NCBI GenBank assembly: GCA_021927905.1
Contig: BLLK01000047.1
Span: 3,658,001 to 3,722,000, forward strand
DNA: 64,000 bases
From: Chaetoceros tenuissimus
Taxonomy: Eukaryota; Bacillariophyta; Thalassiosirophyceae; Chaetocerotales; Chaetocerotaceae
Direction of reading: 5' to 3'
Within the stretch, counting starts at the first letter, position 1. Each line of letters starts with the position of its first letter. Positions 12,084-21,581 of this stretch are shown here, in pieces. The notes beneath the pieces are model-generated. The model was not told the DNA's origin. It worked only from the letters and a program-made list of their open reading frames with translations, and did no database searches. The position numbers were made by a program, and so were the translations under genes.

Positions 12084-13370
12084 ATGACATTTAAAAGGAG
12101 GAGGAAAGCGAGAAACTATGATGCTCTTCTGATGCTGTTTCTCATCCTTACATTGGCAGTTGCGATTTCCTTGGTATACATGCAAAGCTTCGTACCATCG
12201 ATGGATCAACAAGACCTATCGCAACTTATTCTTCAAAATAATGAACGATATCACACTCATTTTTCTCACCAAACGAAAACGAAAAGGGCTTCTTCTTTGT
12301 CAACACAAGCAAAGTCAAACACTTTGAAAAAGAACTATGATTCTAAAGGAGCATCAAGTATCAGAATACCTTCGCATAATAAAAAACATCATTTGAAACA
12401 AGTTTTGCACAAAGATTTGCAAAACATTATATCCATATCGCACCAGAACAACACATATATTACTGAAATTCGTGAGGATATCTCATCCTACCTATCTTTT
12501 GCAATCATTGGCATGAGTAAAACAGGAACGACATCTCTACTTCGGACCCTTGCCAATTCTACAAATATAATTCCAAAGGAACGATGTGATTTAGTCAATG
12601 ATGATATACCCCTGCTCTTGAATGCATTGTACAATCTCAAACAATCAAGCTCTAACCCAAATTTACCATACGGAATCAAATGTCCACAAGATGTATCTGC
12701 ACCAAAAAGTATCAACAATTACAAAAAACATTTTTACAAGACGAAATTGATTATAGGTCTTCGACATCCAGTTTTATGGTTTGAATCACTGTATAATTTC
12801 AATGTCAGGAATATGAATAAAATGATTCATACTGATAAATTGGAACGATGTGTAAGGGGATCACATGGTATATGTGCATGGAGAGCCAACATTGCTGATT
12901 TTCTAGCAGCCTTGAATAAGACACCTTTGAACAAGGAGGAGATGCAATACATGGCTTTGCCAGAAACTCGACAGAAAAAGGATGGAAATGTTGGTCCTGT
13001 GTTTCTTTATGAAATAAGTCAACTCAATGAGGACACCGATGGAGTCTCTTTTGAATTGAGAAAAGACTTGGCAGAGTTTCTTGGAATCAAAGAAAGTATA
13101 TCTGAAATTCCACATGTTTCCACTGCAGGTGTTTTGGATTGGATCGATGGTGTCAAAGACTTTACAAAAGATTACATGATTGATATATGTGACGAGGAAC
13201 ATGCATTCATCCGATCAGTGCTAATGACCAAAGCAAAGAATGCAAGTGAGTGGATACTCAAATACTTTTTACAAAGCGCAGATGTTCATGTATCATCAAG
13301 AGATTACTTTGTAAAACAAATCAAGGGATGGAGTCAAGATCCATGTATTTATAGAGCTAAAACGAAATAG
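12084..13370 (+). CDS. Type II membrane sulfotransferase
   Basis: Single exon, 428 residues. A short basic N-terminus (KRRRKAR) is followed by a hydrophobic segment at about residues 14-34, as in Golgi type II glycosyl/sulfotransferases. After a Lys/Ser-rich stem, FAIIGMSKTGTTSLLR near residue 140 matches the 5'-phosphosulfate-binding loop of PAPS-dependent sulfotransferases, and LRHPVLWFESLYNF near 225 matches the 3'-phosphate-binding motif. It probably transfers sulfate from PAPS to glycans or glycoproteins in the Golgi; the acceptor cannot be told. Cysteines at 256-264 and in the C-terminal tail may form disulfides. Confidence 0.85.
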   Translation: MTFKRRRKARNYDALLMLFLILTLAVAISLVYMQSFVPSMDQQDLSQLILQNNERYHTHFSHQTKTKRASSLSTQAKSNTLKKNYDSKGASSIRIPSHNKKHHLKQVLHKDLQNIISISHQNNTYITEIREDISSYLSFAIIGMSKTGTTSLLRTLANSTNIIPKERCDLVNDDIPLLLNALYNLKQSSSNPNLPYGIKCPQDVSAPKSINNYKKHFYKTKLIIGLRHPVLWFESLYNFNVRNMNKMIHTDKLERCVRGSHGICAWRANIADFLAALNKTPLNKEEMQYMALPETRQKKDGNVGPVFLYEISQLNEDTDGVSFELRKDLAEFLGIKESISEIPHVSTAGVLDWIDGVKDFTKDYMIDICDEEHAFIRSVLMTKAKNASEWILKYFLQSADVHVSSRDYFVKQIKGWSQDPCIYRAKTK

Positions 13371-13454
13371 TGTAGAATATTTATCTTCACCTAGGTTACA
13401 TATTTTTGTTTGGATACATGATGATACGTCTCCCCTTGCATCAGCACCTCGTAT

Positions 13455-14230
13455 TTACCTCCTTTGCTTCTTTGGAATATATTCTTCATCGTCAAGTGCT
13501 TCTCCAGTAGTTCTTGCGAGCATTTTCTCCTTTACATATCGATCAAGTTCCGCAAAAGTTCGAGAGTCAAGTGCATCAATATTAATTTCACAATGTGGAT
13601 CATCCATTCCCTCCTTTTCGGCAGCGGAAGGATTCGGATCTTCAAGAGCATTTGGACATTTAAGATCAATAACTTGAAGTACATGTCCAAGCTCCATTCC
13701 AGACAAACGAAATAAACTACTTGCGAATCGAGCCTTTACATCCAGAGATACCCCCGACTTGTTTGGACTAGCAGATTTCTTTGATTCACCGCCTACGTCA
13801 ACTATGTAAGTAGAGAGAGAAAGAAAGAGAGAGGAAATGTTAACAAATGAGGCTATAGTAAATATATAGAGTATATATGCTACTTCAATTCATACTTACA
13901 TTCAGCCTCGATCTTCTTGTAACGATCCTCAAATCTTTTGCTGAAACTCTCAGCCAATAGATAAAAGTCACTGCCATCGGCATTATATGTTTTACAATTG
14001 GTCCAAATGAGTCGAATATCCTCTGCACATTCGGCAACATTTTCATATTGATTACGTTCAAGCTTTCGCTTCACTGTTCCCAAGTCCATTGGCTTCTTGA
14101 CAATCTTTGGATAATCGAAAAGTTCAAGATTTTTCCAATCTACCGGTTCACGGAATGGAGCTGAATCTTGTCGGCTCATCAAATAGTTGATGAGTTTAGA
14201 CATTTTCCTCTTTGCTTCTTCGTCTCCCAT
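13455..14230 (-). CDS. Short BET-like protein: one bromodomain plus NET domain
   Basis: Exons complement(join(13455..13801,13900..14230)) give about 225 residues; the intron is 98 bp with donor GTAAGT. Exon 1 encodes a bromodomain (residues ~10-105) with DYPKIVKKPMDLGTVKRKL and the acetyl-lysine-binding Asn context CKTYNADGSD. Exon 2 holds an NET-like module (EINIDALDSRTFAELDRYV) and a basic C-terminus (PKKQRR). The order bromodomain-NET is that of BET transcription regulators, but with one bromodomain and a much shorter length. A second acceptor 9 bases further in (GACGTAG) would remove three residues. It likely reads acetylated histones. Confidence 0.85.
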
Positions 14231-14734
14231 GATGCTTTATGTAAATATGCTAAGAGTAGTGGTGGTTTCCAATAATGATAACTTCTATCCAAGATGATTT
14301 TATGAAATCTGTGAGATTGTGAAGATGGAAGATGGAGAAAAGCAAAAGGAGTTCCCAACATAGGTCATTGGACTTGTTACCATCCTCTCTCCTTTTCTTT
14401 CTTTTTCTTTGTTTGATTTTTGACACGCATTGGGACACAAATATTTCATCGATATGTAAAGGCTTTAATGATAACATTCTATAATCCCTTTTCATTCATT
14501 TTTGTAGATAAACAATAAAAAGATACTATTAGCTTTATTACTAACAAGTTATACAGTATCAAAAGGGCTTGCCAACTAATAAATTGAAGTAGAATATGAC
14601 TGCTATAGGATTATGATTCATTTCAGTTGGTTTCAATGACGAAGCTCATTTTCATACTTTGGTTATTCGTATCTCTATTCTTTATAATATGTAACCTAGA
14701 TATACATGTCTTGGGCTACGATACATTGTTAGGC
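14231..14734. other. Intergenic, no gene seen
   Basis: This AT-rich region holds the promoter of the bromodomain gene and the 3' flank of the ankyrin-like gene. Small ORFs here lack any recognisable content. Confidence 0.5.
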
Positions 14735-15988
14735 TCAATCGGTGTTGTCATGCTTTCTTTTCAATGTCATTAGTCCCCCCTTTTGCCCTCCACTTGATTT
14801 AATACAGTTCAGAAGTGCAGCAGGATGCTTCAGGAGCACTTTATAAATACATTCAACAGAGCCATTTGCGACAACTGTCATGAAGGGGAGAAGGCCTGTG
14901 ACTGGATCTTTCGTTTCGAGCTCCACTAAAGAAATACGATCTATTCTAGGTCTTAGCAAAAAGTGTATTCTTGAAGTCACTTGTTCAGGGCAATGTGCAA
15001 AAAGAGCTTGATGGTAGCTTCGTCCATCCTCATCCAATAGGCCGCACAAAAATGGAAGATGATCTTCTAAGACACCTAACAATTGCCCCCCATGTTTGCA
15101 TAATTGATGTAGAAGTGGGAAAGAGATAGGACGTATGACCTTTTCAAGAGTTTTATAGAAAGAAGCGGAACTATATTCAAGAACATTGTTATATATTTGA
15201 ACATGATCTTGGTCGGAGTAATCTCCATAAAACAAAAGTCCACATTCATTTGGAAACAGCTGAAACGATGCACGAAGGAAAACTTCAACAGAATCAAAGT
15301 TTCTTTTAGATAAAAGATGATGTAGTAGCGGCTCATCTTCCACTCTTGAGTTCTTCAGTGCTTCTTTGTGCCATCTTGCAAGGCATTCGAATCTTCGCAT
15401 GCAATGCTTATGACAGGAGCGAGCAAGCAAATCATAATTCTCGATATCTTCTTTCGTAATGAAGCCTTGCTTACAAAAGTAACCAATGGTATTCGCAAGT
15501 GATTCATCAATGGTCGCCGATTCAGAAGTGCCAGGGTGACAGTGAACATTAAGCAAATATTGTAAAATGTTTGTGCTTGCACTCGTATTCGGCCCACAAT
15601 TGCGTAAATACCCCGAACAAGAAACTGTAACAAATAAGTGGATGTATTTTGCATGTGATCTTAGGCTGTTTGCTGCATGCTGAAGAGGAATCCAGTCATT
15701 TGGTTTCGTCGTGGAATCTAATGCTGTAGGAAACATATCAATCAGCTTTTCGACAACTTCGACAGGAGGCTGACTCCTACAAAGACGAGTGAGTGCATTT
15801 GCAACCAACCTTGAAACCCATTCCTCGGCTGTTGTCTCGCGCGAAAGCCAACTAAAATTGACCGCATCTATGGCTTCAAGCTGAGAGACTAGTAAGTTAT
15901 CATGCAAGTGTTTGTCATTAATATCTATCAAAGCTTTCAGCTTTTGCAAGAAACCCTCCGCCTTTTCGATTTGCTGAAGAAAGCTCAT
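14735..15988 (-). CDS. Ankyrin-like protein, ~400-residue family, copy 1
   Basis: Single exon, 417 residues, start MSFLQQIEKAEGFL. The N-terminus is a predicted helix/coiled coil. The body is made of degenerate ankyrin-like helical pairs: VVEKLIDMFPTALD, then LQHAANS, then FCKQGFITKEDIENYDLL, then RFECLARWHKEALKNSRVEDEPLL, then VEVFLRASFQLFPNECGLLF, then LETKDPVTGLLPFM near the end. It finishes with a basic tail (LKRKHD), possibly an NLS. It has no F-box. Three further copies lie at 16414, 19759 and 24399, and the same scaffold forms the N-terminal half of the F-box proteins at 57469 and 60406. Function unknown; a protein-interaction role is inferred. Confidence 0.8.
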   Translation of the reverse strand: MSFLQQIEKAEGFLQKLKALIDINDKHLHDNLLVSQLEAIDAVNFSWLSRETTAEEWVSRLVANALTRLCRSQPPVEVVEKLIDMFPTALDSTTKPNDWIPLQHAANSLRSHAKYIHLFVTVSCSGYLRNCGPNTSASTNILQYLLNVHCHPGTSESATIDESLANTIGYFCKQGFITKEDIENYDLLARSCHKHCMRRFECLARWHKEALKNSRVEDEPLLHHLLSKRNFDSVEVFLRASFQLFPNECGLLFYGDYSDQDHVQIYNNVLEYSSASFYKTLEKVIRPISFPLLHQLCKHGGQLLGVLEDHLPFLCGLLDEDGRSYHQALFAHCPEQVTSRIHFLLRPRIDRISLVELETKDPVTGLLPFMTVVANGSVECIYKVLLKHPAALLNCIKSSGGQKGGLMTLKRKHDNTD

Positions 15989-16413
15989 CTGAATTTGTGT
16001 ATTGAAGTCTCGATCTGAGTCAAGTCAAGTAAAAGAATGCAATCTTTAGAGATGCTTCAAAGGAATTTGATTCTCAGCCGGGGACGTATGACTTAAATCG
16101 AATCGAGTTGCAAAATTCAATTGTATTTGAATTTCGAAATAACATTTTGTAGTGTAATTGTATTTGCAAAAATATTTAGACTTCATAACATACCATTCCT
16201 ATTTATTGATTCAATGCTAGTATTGTTATACTTCTATTCTATACAGTACCTAAATACAAACTAAGACTAGATATTCATACACCTTCAATGTATACAAACA
16301 CAGTGTACAGTCAACGGTGAAGCCTAATGATGTTGGCGCGCTTTCTTTTCAATGTTATTCCCCCCTTTTTGGCCTATTTTGAACCATGATGCAATGCTAC
16401 TATAATTAGAATT
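15989..16413. other. Intergenic with copy 1 of a duplicated 3'-flank block
   Basis: From about 16213 the sequence (TGCTAGTATTGTTATAC... CAGTCAACGGTGAAGCC) is nearly identical to 19563-19760 and 24217-24400. Each lies just downstream of a ~400-residue ankyrin-like gene. The block is part of the segmental duplication unit. Confidence 0.8.
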
Positions 16414-17432
16414 TCAATTGCCATGTTTTCTTTTCACCCCCTTTTGACCTGGACTTGACTCAATGCAGTTCAGCAGTGCAGAAGGATGCTTCAGAAGCAG
16501 ATCGTAGATAGATCCGACAGGGCCATTGTCTGCTGCAATTGCCATGAAGGGGAGAAGACCTGTGACTGGATCTTTTGTTTCTAGCTCCTCTATTGTAATA
16601 TTACCTACGTTTATTCTAGTATGTCTTCCAAGTGAATAGTTGCAATGTGCAAAAAGAGCTTGATAGTAGCTTCGTCCATCCTCATCCAATAGGCCGCGCA
16701 AATATGGAATGTAAGATTCAAATTTATGTAGCAGTAGCCCCTCATTAGAGCGTTTGCACATTTGATGCAGAAGTGGGACAGAGATTGGACGTATGACCTT
16801 TTCTAAAGTTTTGTAGAAGGACTTCCCGAGAACATTTCGATACATTCGGACATGACCCTGGTTGGAGTAATCTCCAAAGAATAGTAGTCCATTTTCATTT
16901 GGAAATAGCTGAAACGATGCACGAAGGAAAACTTCCACCGCATCAAAGCTTCCTTCAGATAAAAGAAAATGTAGTAGCGGTCTGTCTTCCACTCTTGAGG
17001 TCTTCAATGCTTCTTTGTGCCATCTTGCTAGAACCTCGAACCTACGCACGCATCTTTTATTACACGAGAGAGTAAGCAAATCATAATTCTCAATATCTTG
17101 TTTGGTAATGAAACCTTGCTTACAAAAGTGATCAATGGCATTCGCAAGTGATTCATCAAATCTAATTGCAGGGGTTCCAACCAAATGTTGTAAAATATTT
17201 CGTCCAGCCAGTACGTGTGGCGGTGCTGGCATGTTAGAACTGTACAAAAGTCCCGAACAAGAAGCTCTCACGAATAAGTGAATGTATTCTGCATAGGTCG
17301 TAATATTCATTGCTGCGTGCTGGAGAGGAAGTAATCCATTTTCAGACGGGGATTCCAATGATGAGGGGAACATATCAATCAGCTTTTCGACAACCTCTAC
17401 AGAAGGCCGACTCACACTAAGACGAGTAAGCG
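16414..17432 (-). pseudogene. 5'-truncated copy of the ~400-residue ankyrin-like family (copy 2)
   Basis: The frame is open from the breakpoint to the stop at 16414 and encodes residues equivalent to about 86 onward of the intact copy at 19759 (ALTRLSVSRPSVEVVEKLIDMFPSSL ... PGQKGVKRKHGN). Homology to the intact paralogue stops abruptly at about 17432, within the codons for ALTRL. The first ~85 residues, the promoter and the divergent partner gene are all missing. No ATG is available near the break. The body has no internal stop, so the truncation is recent or the fragment is still expressed from another start. Confidence 0.8.
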
Positions 17433-17443
17433 CACCTTTCGTA

Positions 17444-19520
17444 ATGATATTCGAAATTGAGATCGCAAATGTTGGAGAGCATTCCTATTCCTATTTTCTT
17501 TTGGCTCAAGATATAGATCAAACTACTTCAGCATTAGAGATGAGAATGGATAGTGCTATTCGTTTGGATTATGAGGGAACCGATATCAAATTGTACAAAG
17601 AGCAACCAATTAATAGACAGATTCGTGTGACCAGAGGCCTCACCGGGTACAACTTCAAGCCAGTTAAGTTTGCTCTAAGAAGTGCTTGTGAGTTTGCTAT
17701 GGATTATGAAACAGTAAGTTCTTAGATTTAGCTTTTTGACTTGGTTAAAATTTTTCAAAAACGAACTCATGAATGTAATTTCATCAGGAACCTGTGACAA
17801 TTAAACTTTACAATGTTGTGGAGAATGATGAAGAAAGATTGAAATGGCTGGAGCCTTGTCCAACTGTGAAATGGGTAGGGGAGCTGAAACGTGACAGAAG
17901 CTTTTTGATTAACTCGCAGTCAAGCGATCCTAGCAGACTCTATGTCAAAATTTTCAATCCTTTAAGTGGGAGAGGTATTAAGTTGAAAGATTTGAAGGAA
18001 CCCAATGGACGTATTTTGAATGTTCTACTCAAGTACCGCAAATATGGAAAAGTCAACTGGAAAAATGCGATGTCTGAAGTTGGAGGGGGAACGCTCCTAT
18101 ACAAAACAGACTTTATCACGGCAGCAGACGAAGTGTTGCAAATTCCAGCAGTTACTGAAGATGGCTTTGGGTATATTGGTATGGATTGGTATATTGGAGG
18201 AGGAACAATTGTTGATGGAACGTATGAAATTGTGATTGAATCTTCTTGCACAGACGTTGGTGGTCCAGATGAATTCAAGGTAAATACAGTCATCGTCTAC
18301 AATTATGTCTTACTTTGATAATTGATTCGCCTCTAACTTTGTCTTCGCAGTTTTATCGAGATGACATCATCACGGGTATTTTCGATAGAACGAAACCGGA
18401 GCAATATGGAAAAGTCTTACCTTTGAAAGAAGAAATTCTTTTTGGAGAAGATATTGTATTAATGTTTACAGAAGATATTGACTGCAGCTATCCATATACT
18501 TTTGACATACTATTAGATGTAGAAGATGATGAGGATGCAGATACTGATTTGAAACTTGAGAAGGGCCAGCTACACATTATTTGTGAAGGACGACAAATCA
18601 AGTTCCAGGTTGACTACACCCAAATTGACCTCGAGCTAATTCAAGGAAGAAACTTTGAGGTTTACATTGGAAAGGTTGGAGTACACAGCAAATCTTATGT
18701 TGCCGATAAGAATGGAAATCCACTGGATTTGATAACTGGGTTCATTAGATTTGAGAAAAAGTTTGCAGCTATTGATGCACGTAGAACTTTAACAGAGTTT
18801 GCATTCAAAAAAGAAATACATCAGATTGATTGCTCGAAGCATAACGAAACTACCCTTTCAAAAGATTTAGTCACTGACCTTTCTACTTTTGTCGATGCTT
18901 CTGAAAGTGCCAGATGGAGATTATCTGATGTAAAGTGTTACCAACCTGACTCTACCATAAGTGCAAAAGTAGAAATCTTGCCGGCAAATGATGGTCGACG
19001 CAAGTTGAAAGGAATAATGAATGGAAATGAGCCAAGTTCAACCCATATGTTTTCGAAAATTTGCAAAATAGTGAAAGATGGCAACATTCATGCAAGAAAG
19101 CTTCATGAGGAGATCGAGAATAACTTCATGATTAGTAATGTACGATTCGTCTACTCGGACCAAGATTTGAAAAAGTATGCAAGTACAGCTGAACAAAAGA
19201 AGGAAGAAGAATCGCTGCTTTCAGTGGTAAAATTGGAAAATGTGGAACCATCACAAAGCACAAAAACTAGCGGAGAAATTTTGTTACTACAAGAAAGATT
19301 GCTTCATGAGAAAGATGACAAGTTAAAAAATCTCGAGAATAATATTCAAGAGTTGAAGGATATGGAAGAGAAACGAGAAGAAGAAAACTCTGAAATATTG
19401 CGTCAACTAAGAGGGGAAACAAAAGCATCAGAAAAGTATGAGATGTCAATACAACTACTTATTTTCTTTGGTGGTTGTTCTCTCCTTTCTTTTGCAACGA
19501 TCCAAATGATTCGGAGATAA
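17444..19520 (+). CDS. C-terminal part of a large membrane-anchored surface protein (unknown family)
   Basis: Exons 17444..17713, 17788..18279 and 18351..19520 (introns 74 and 71 bp, all phase 0) give 643 residues from the first available ATG. The frame is open upstream into the breakpoint at 17432, so the gene is probably 5'-truncated. There is no signal peptide. The body looks like beta-sandwich repeats (IRVTRGLTGYNFKPVKFALRSA; TIKLYNVVENDEERLKWLEPCPTVKW). A coiled coil (ERLLHEKDDKLKNLENN, residues ~560-610) precedes a single C-terminal transmembrane helix (LLIFFGGCSLLSFATIQMI) and a short basic tail. I do not recognise the family. It may be a large ectodomain protein that lost its N-terminal part by rearrangement. 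Confidence 0.65.
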
Positions 19521-19562
19521 CAATATTAGTTGAGAAAATTTAGATGATGATTGCACATAATG

Positions 19563-19760
19563 GCTAGTATTGTTATACTTCTATTCTATACAGTACGTAA
19601 ATACAAACTAAAACTAGATATTCATACGCCCTCAATGGTATACAATCAAATTACAAAGTGTACAGTCAACGGTAAAGCCTAATGATGTTGACGCGCTTTC
19701 TTTTCAATCTTTTTGTTTCCCCTTTTGAACTTTTTTGAACCATGATGTAATTCTACCTCT
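19563..19760. repeat. Duplicated 3'-flank block, copy 2
   Basis: Near-identical to about 16213-16440 and 24217-24400. Shared strings include GCTAGTATTGTTATACTT, CTATACAGTA and GTACAGTCAACGGT. It lies immediately 3' of the minus-strand gene at 19759 and 3' of the plus-strand gene ending at 19520. Confidence 0.85.
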
Positions 19761-21021
19761 AATTAGAATCGTCACGCTTTCTTTTCAATGTCATTGGTTT
19801 CTCCTTTTGCCCTGCGCTTGACTTGATACAATTCACAAGTGCAGTAGGATGCTTTAGAAGTAGCTCATAGATCAATCCAACAGAGCCATTGTTTGCGGCA
19901 ACTGCCATGAATGGGAGAAGACCTGTGACTGGGTCTTTCGTTTCAAGTTTCTCTGAAGAAAGATTATCTATTCGAATGACCAAACTATCGCTTGGTCGAT
20001 TTCTTGCCATTTGGCAATATGCAAAAAAAGCTTGATAGTAGCATCGTCCATCTTTATCTAATCGTCGTCGTAAAAATGGTAGGTGATACCCAAAGACAAA
20101 TAACATGCGCCCCACATCAGAACGTTTGCATATTTGATGCAGAAGTGGGACAGAGATTGGACGTATCACCTTTGCGAGAGTATAGTAGAAAGAAAATCCA
20201 AGGAGAATTTGATATATATGGACATGATCTTGGTCGGAGTAATCTCCAAAGAAAAGTAGTCCACTTTCATCTGGAAACAGCTGAAACGACATCTGAAGGA
20301 AAACTTCCACTGAATCAAAGTTTTCTTCCAATAAAAAATAAAGCAGTAGTGGTTTGTCTTCCACTCTTGAGGTCTTCAGCGCTTCTTTATGCCATCTTGC
20401 GAGACATTTGAATCTTCGCATGCATTTTTTATTACAGGAGTGAGCAAGCAACTTATAATTCTCGATATCTTCCTTGGTAATGAAACCTTGCTTACAAAAG
20501 TGATCAATGGCATTCGCAAGTGATTCATCAAATCTCATTGCAATGGGTTCATAATCGTCACAATCATATCCAGTTGAAACCAAATGGTGTAAAATATTTT
20601 GACCCGTAAATACGTTTGGCGGTGCCGGGACGTGAGAACTATACAAATATCCCGAACAAGAAGGTCTCACAAATAAGTGAACGTATTTGATATAGGACGC
20701 AATATTCATTGCTGCGTGCTGAAGAGGAAGCAATCCATTTTCAGATAGAAATGTCAATGATGAGGGGAACATATCAATCAGCTTTTCGACAACCTCTACA
20801 GAAGGCCGACTCACACTAAGACGAGTAAGCGCACTTGCAACGAAAGGAGCAAAGGATTTCTCATCCATACCAGTAATGCCAGGGACACAATTATCCATAT
20901 GAAATTCGAGATTACCAAGCAGGGTTGGATCATGCAAATGATTCTCAGCGATGTCAATCAAAGCTTTCAACTTTGGTATGAAGCTCTCTACCTTTTCAAT
21001 CTTATGCTGAAGACAGCTCAT
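19759..21021 (-). CDS. Ankyrin-like protein, ~400-residue family, copy 3
   Basis: Single exon, 420 residues. It has the same architecture as copy 1: helical N-terminus (MSCLQHKIEKVESFIPKLKALI), degenerate ankyrin-like helices (VVEKLIDMFPSSLTF; FCKQGFITKEDIENYKLLAHSC; VEVFLQMSFQLFPDESGLLFFGDYSDQDHVHIY), the LETKDPVTGLLPFMAVAANNGSVGLIYELL block and the basic tail LKRKRDDSN. It is divergent from the F-box/ankyrin gene at 21582, and this pair is duplicated as 24399/26208. It serves as the intact reference for the truncated copy at 16414. Function unknown. Confidence 0.85.
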   Translation of the reverse strand: MSCLQHKIEKVESFIPKLKALIDIAENHLHDPTLLGNLEFHMDNCVPGITGMDEKSFAPFVASALTRLSVSRPSVEVVEKLIDMFPSSLTFLSENGLLPLQHAAMNIASYIKYVHLFVRPSCSGYLYSSHVPAPPNVFTGQNILHHLVSTGYDCDDYEPIAMRFDESLANAIDHFCKQGFITKEDIENYKLLAHSCNKKCMRRFKCLARWHKEALKTSRVEDKPLLLYFLLEENFDSVEVFLQMSFQLFPDESGLLFFGDYSDQDHVHIYQILLGFSFYYTLAKVIRPISVPLLHQICKRSDVGRMLFVFGYHLPFLRRRLDKDGRCYYQAFFAYCQMARNRPSDSLVIRIDNLSSEKLETKDPVTGLLPFMAVAANNGSVGLIYELLLKHPTALVNCIKSSAGQKEKPMTLKRKRDDSN

Positions 21022-21581
21022 TTAAATATGTATCTAATATTAACCTAGGAGGAATAGGTATGAATGCTTTTTCTAGATTTGCTTAGCGTCTTTTGGAATG
21101 AAAGATTGAAATGCAATACGTAGACGAATGCATTGCAGTTCCGCTGTGGGTACAGGAATCGAAAGTCATTGGAGTTGTGGAACCTTTCAAGATGACGTCA
21201 AATTTGTCTTTTTGAGACTAGCTCTGTTTTCATTTTTTGTAGTTTATCAAATCATAAGAAATATAATACATCATTTCAGTTATTGTATAATATATTACAA
21301 AATTATATATTATATCAAAATTCTTAAGAATTAGATGTTCATTGTATTATGTGATAGCTCTTTGGACATTGTCATCACCCAAAATTTGGTTTTCCAAAAG
21401 TTTTCGTACACAGGTCAGACAATAGAGGAAAAATGAATACAGAAAGCTTGAAGTTTTTGAAGTGCAAGTTCGCATATCAACAATTCATATTCAACACCAT
21501 ATATGTATTGCACCTATAACTGTGCCTCACATTATCACAGTCATCGTAACATAGCCATCATTGAGAAGTGTGTGTTGTTGA
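21022..21581. promoter_or_regulatory. Shared divergent promoter, copy A
   Basis: This lies between two divergent start codons. Blocks conserved with 25605-26207 include GAATCGAAAGTCATTGGAG (near 21157-21175), GTCTTTTTGAGACTA (near 21205-21220) and the leader around the plus-strand ATG. A palindromic TGACGTCA (21193-21200) is present here but altered in copy B (TGACGCCA). Conservation inside noncoding DNA suggests a bidirectional control element, or simply recent duplication. Confidence 0.65.
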
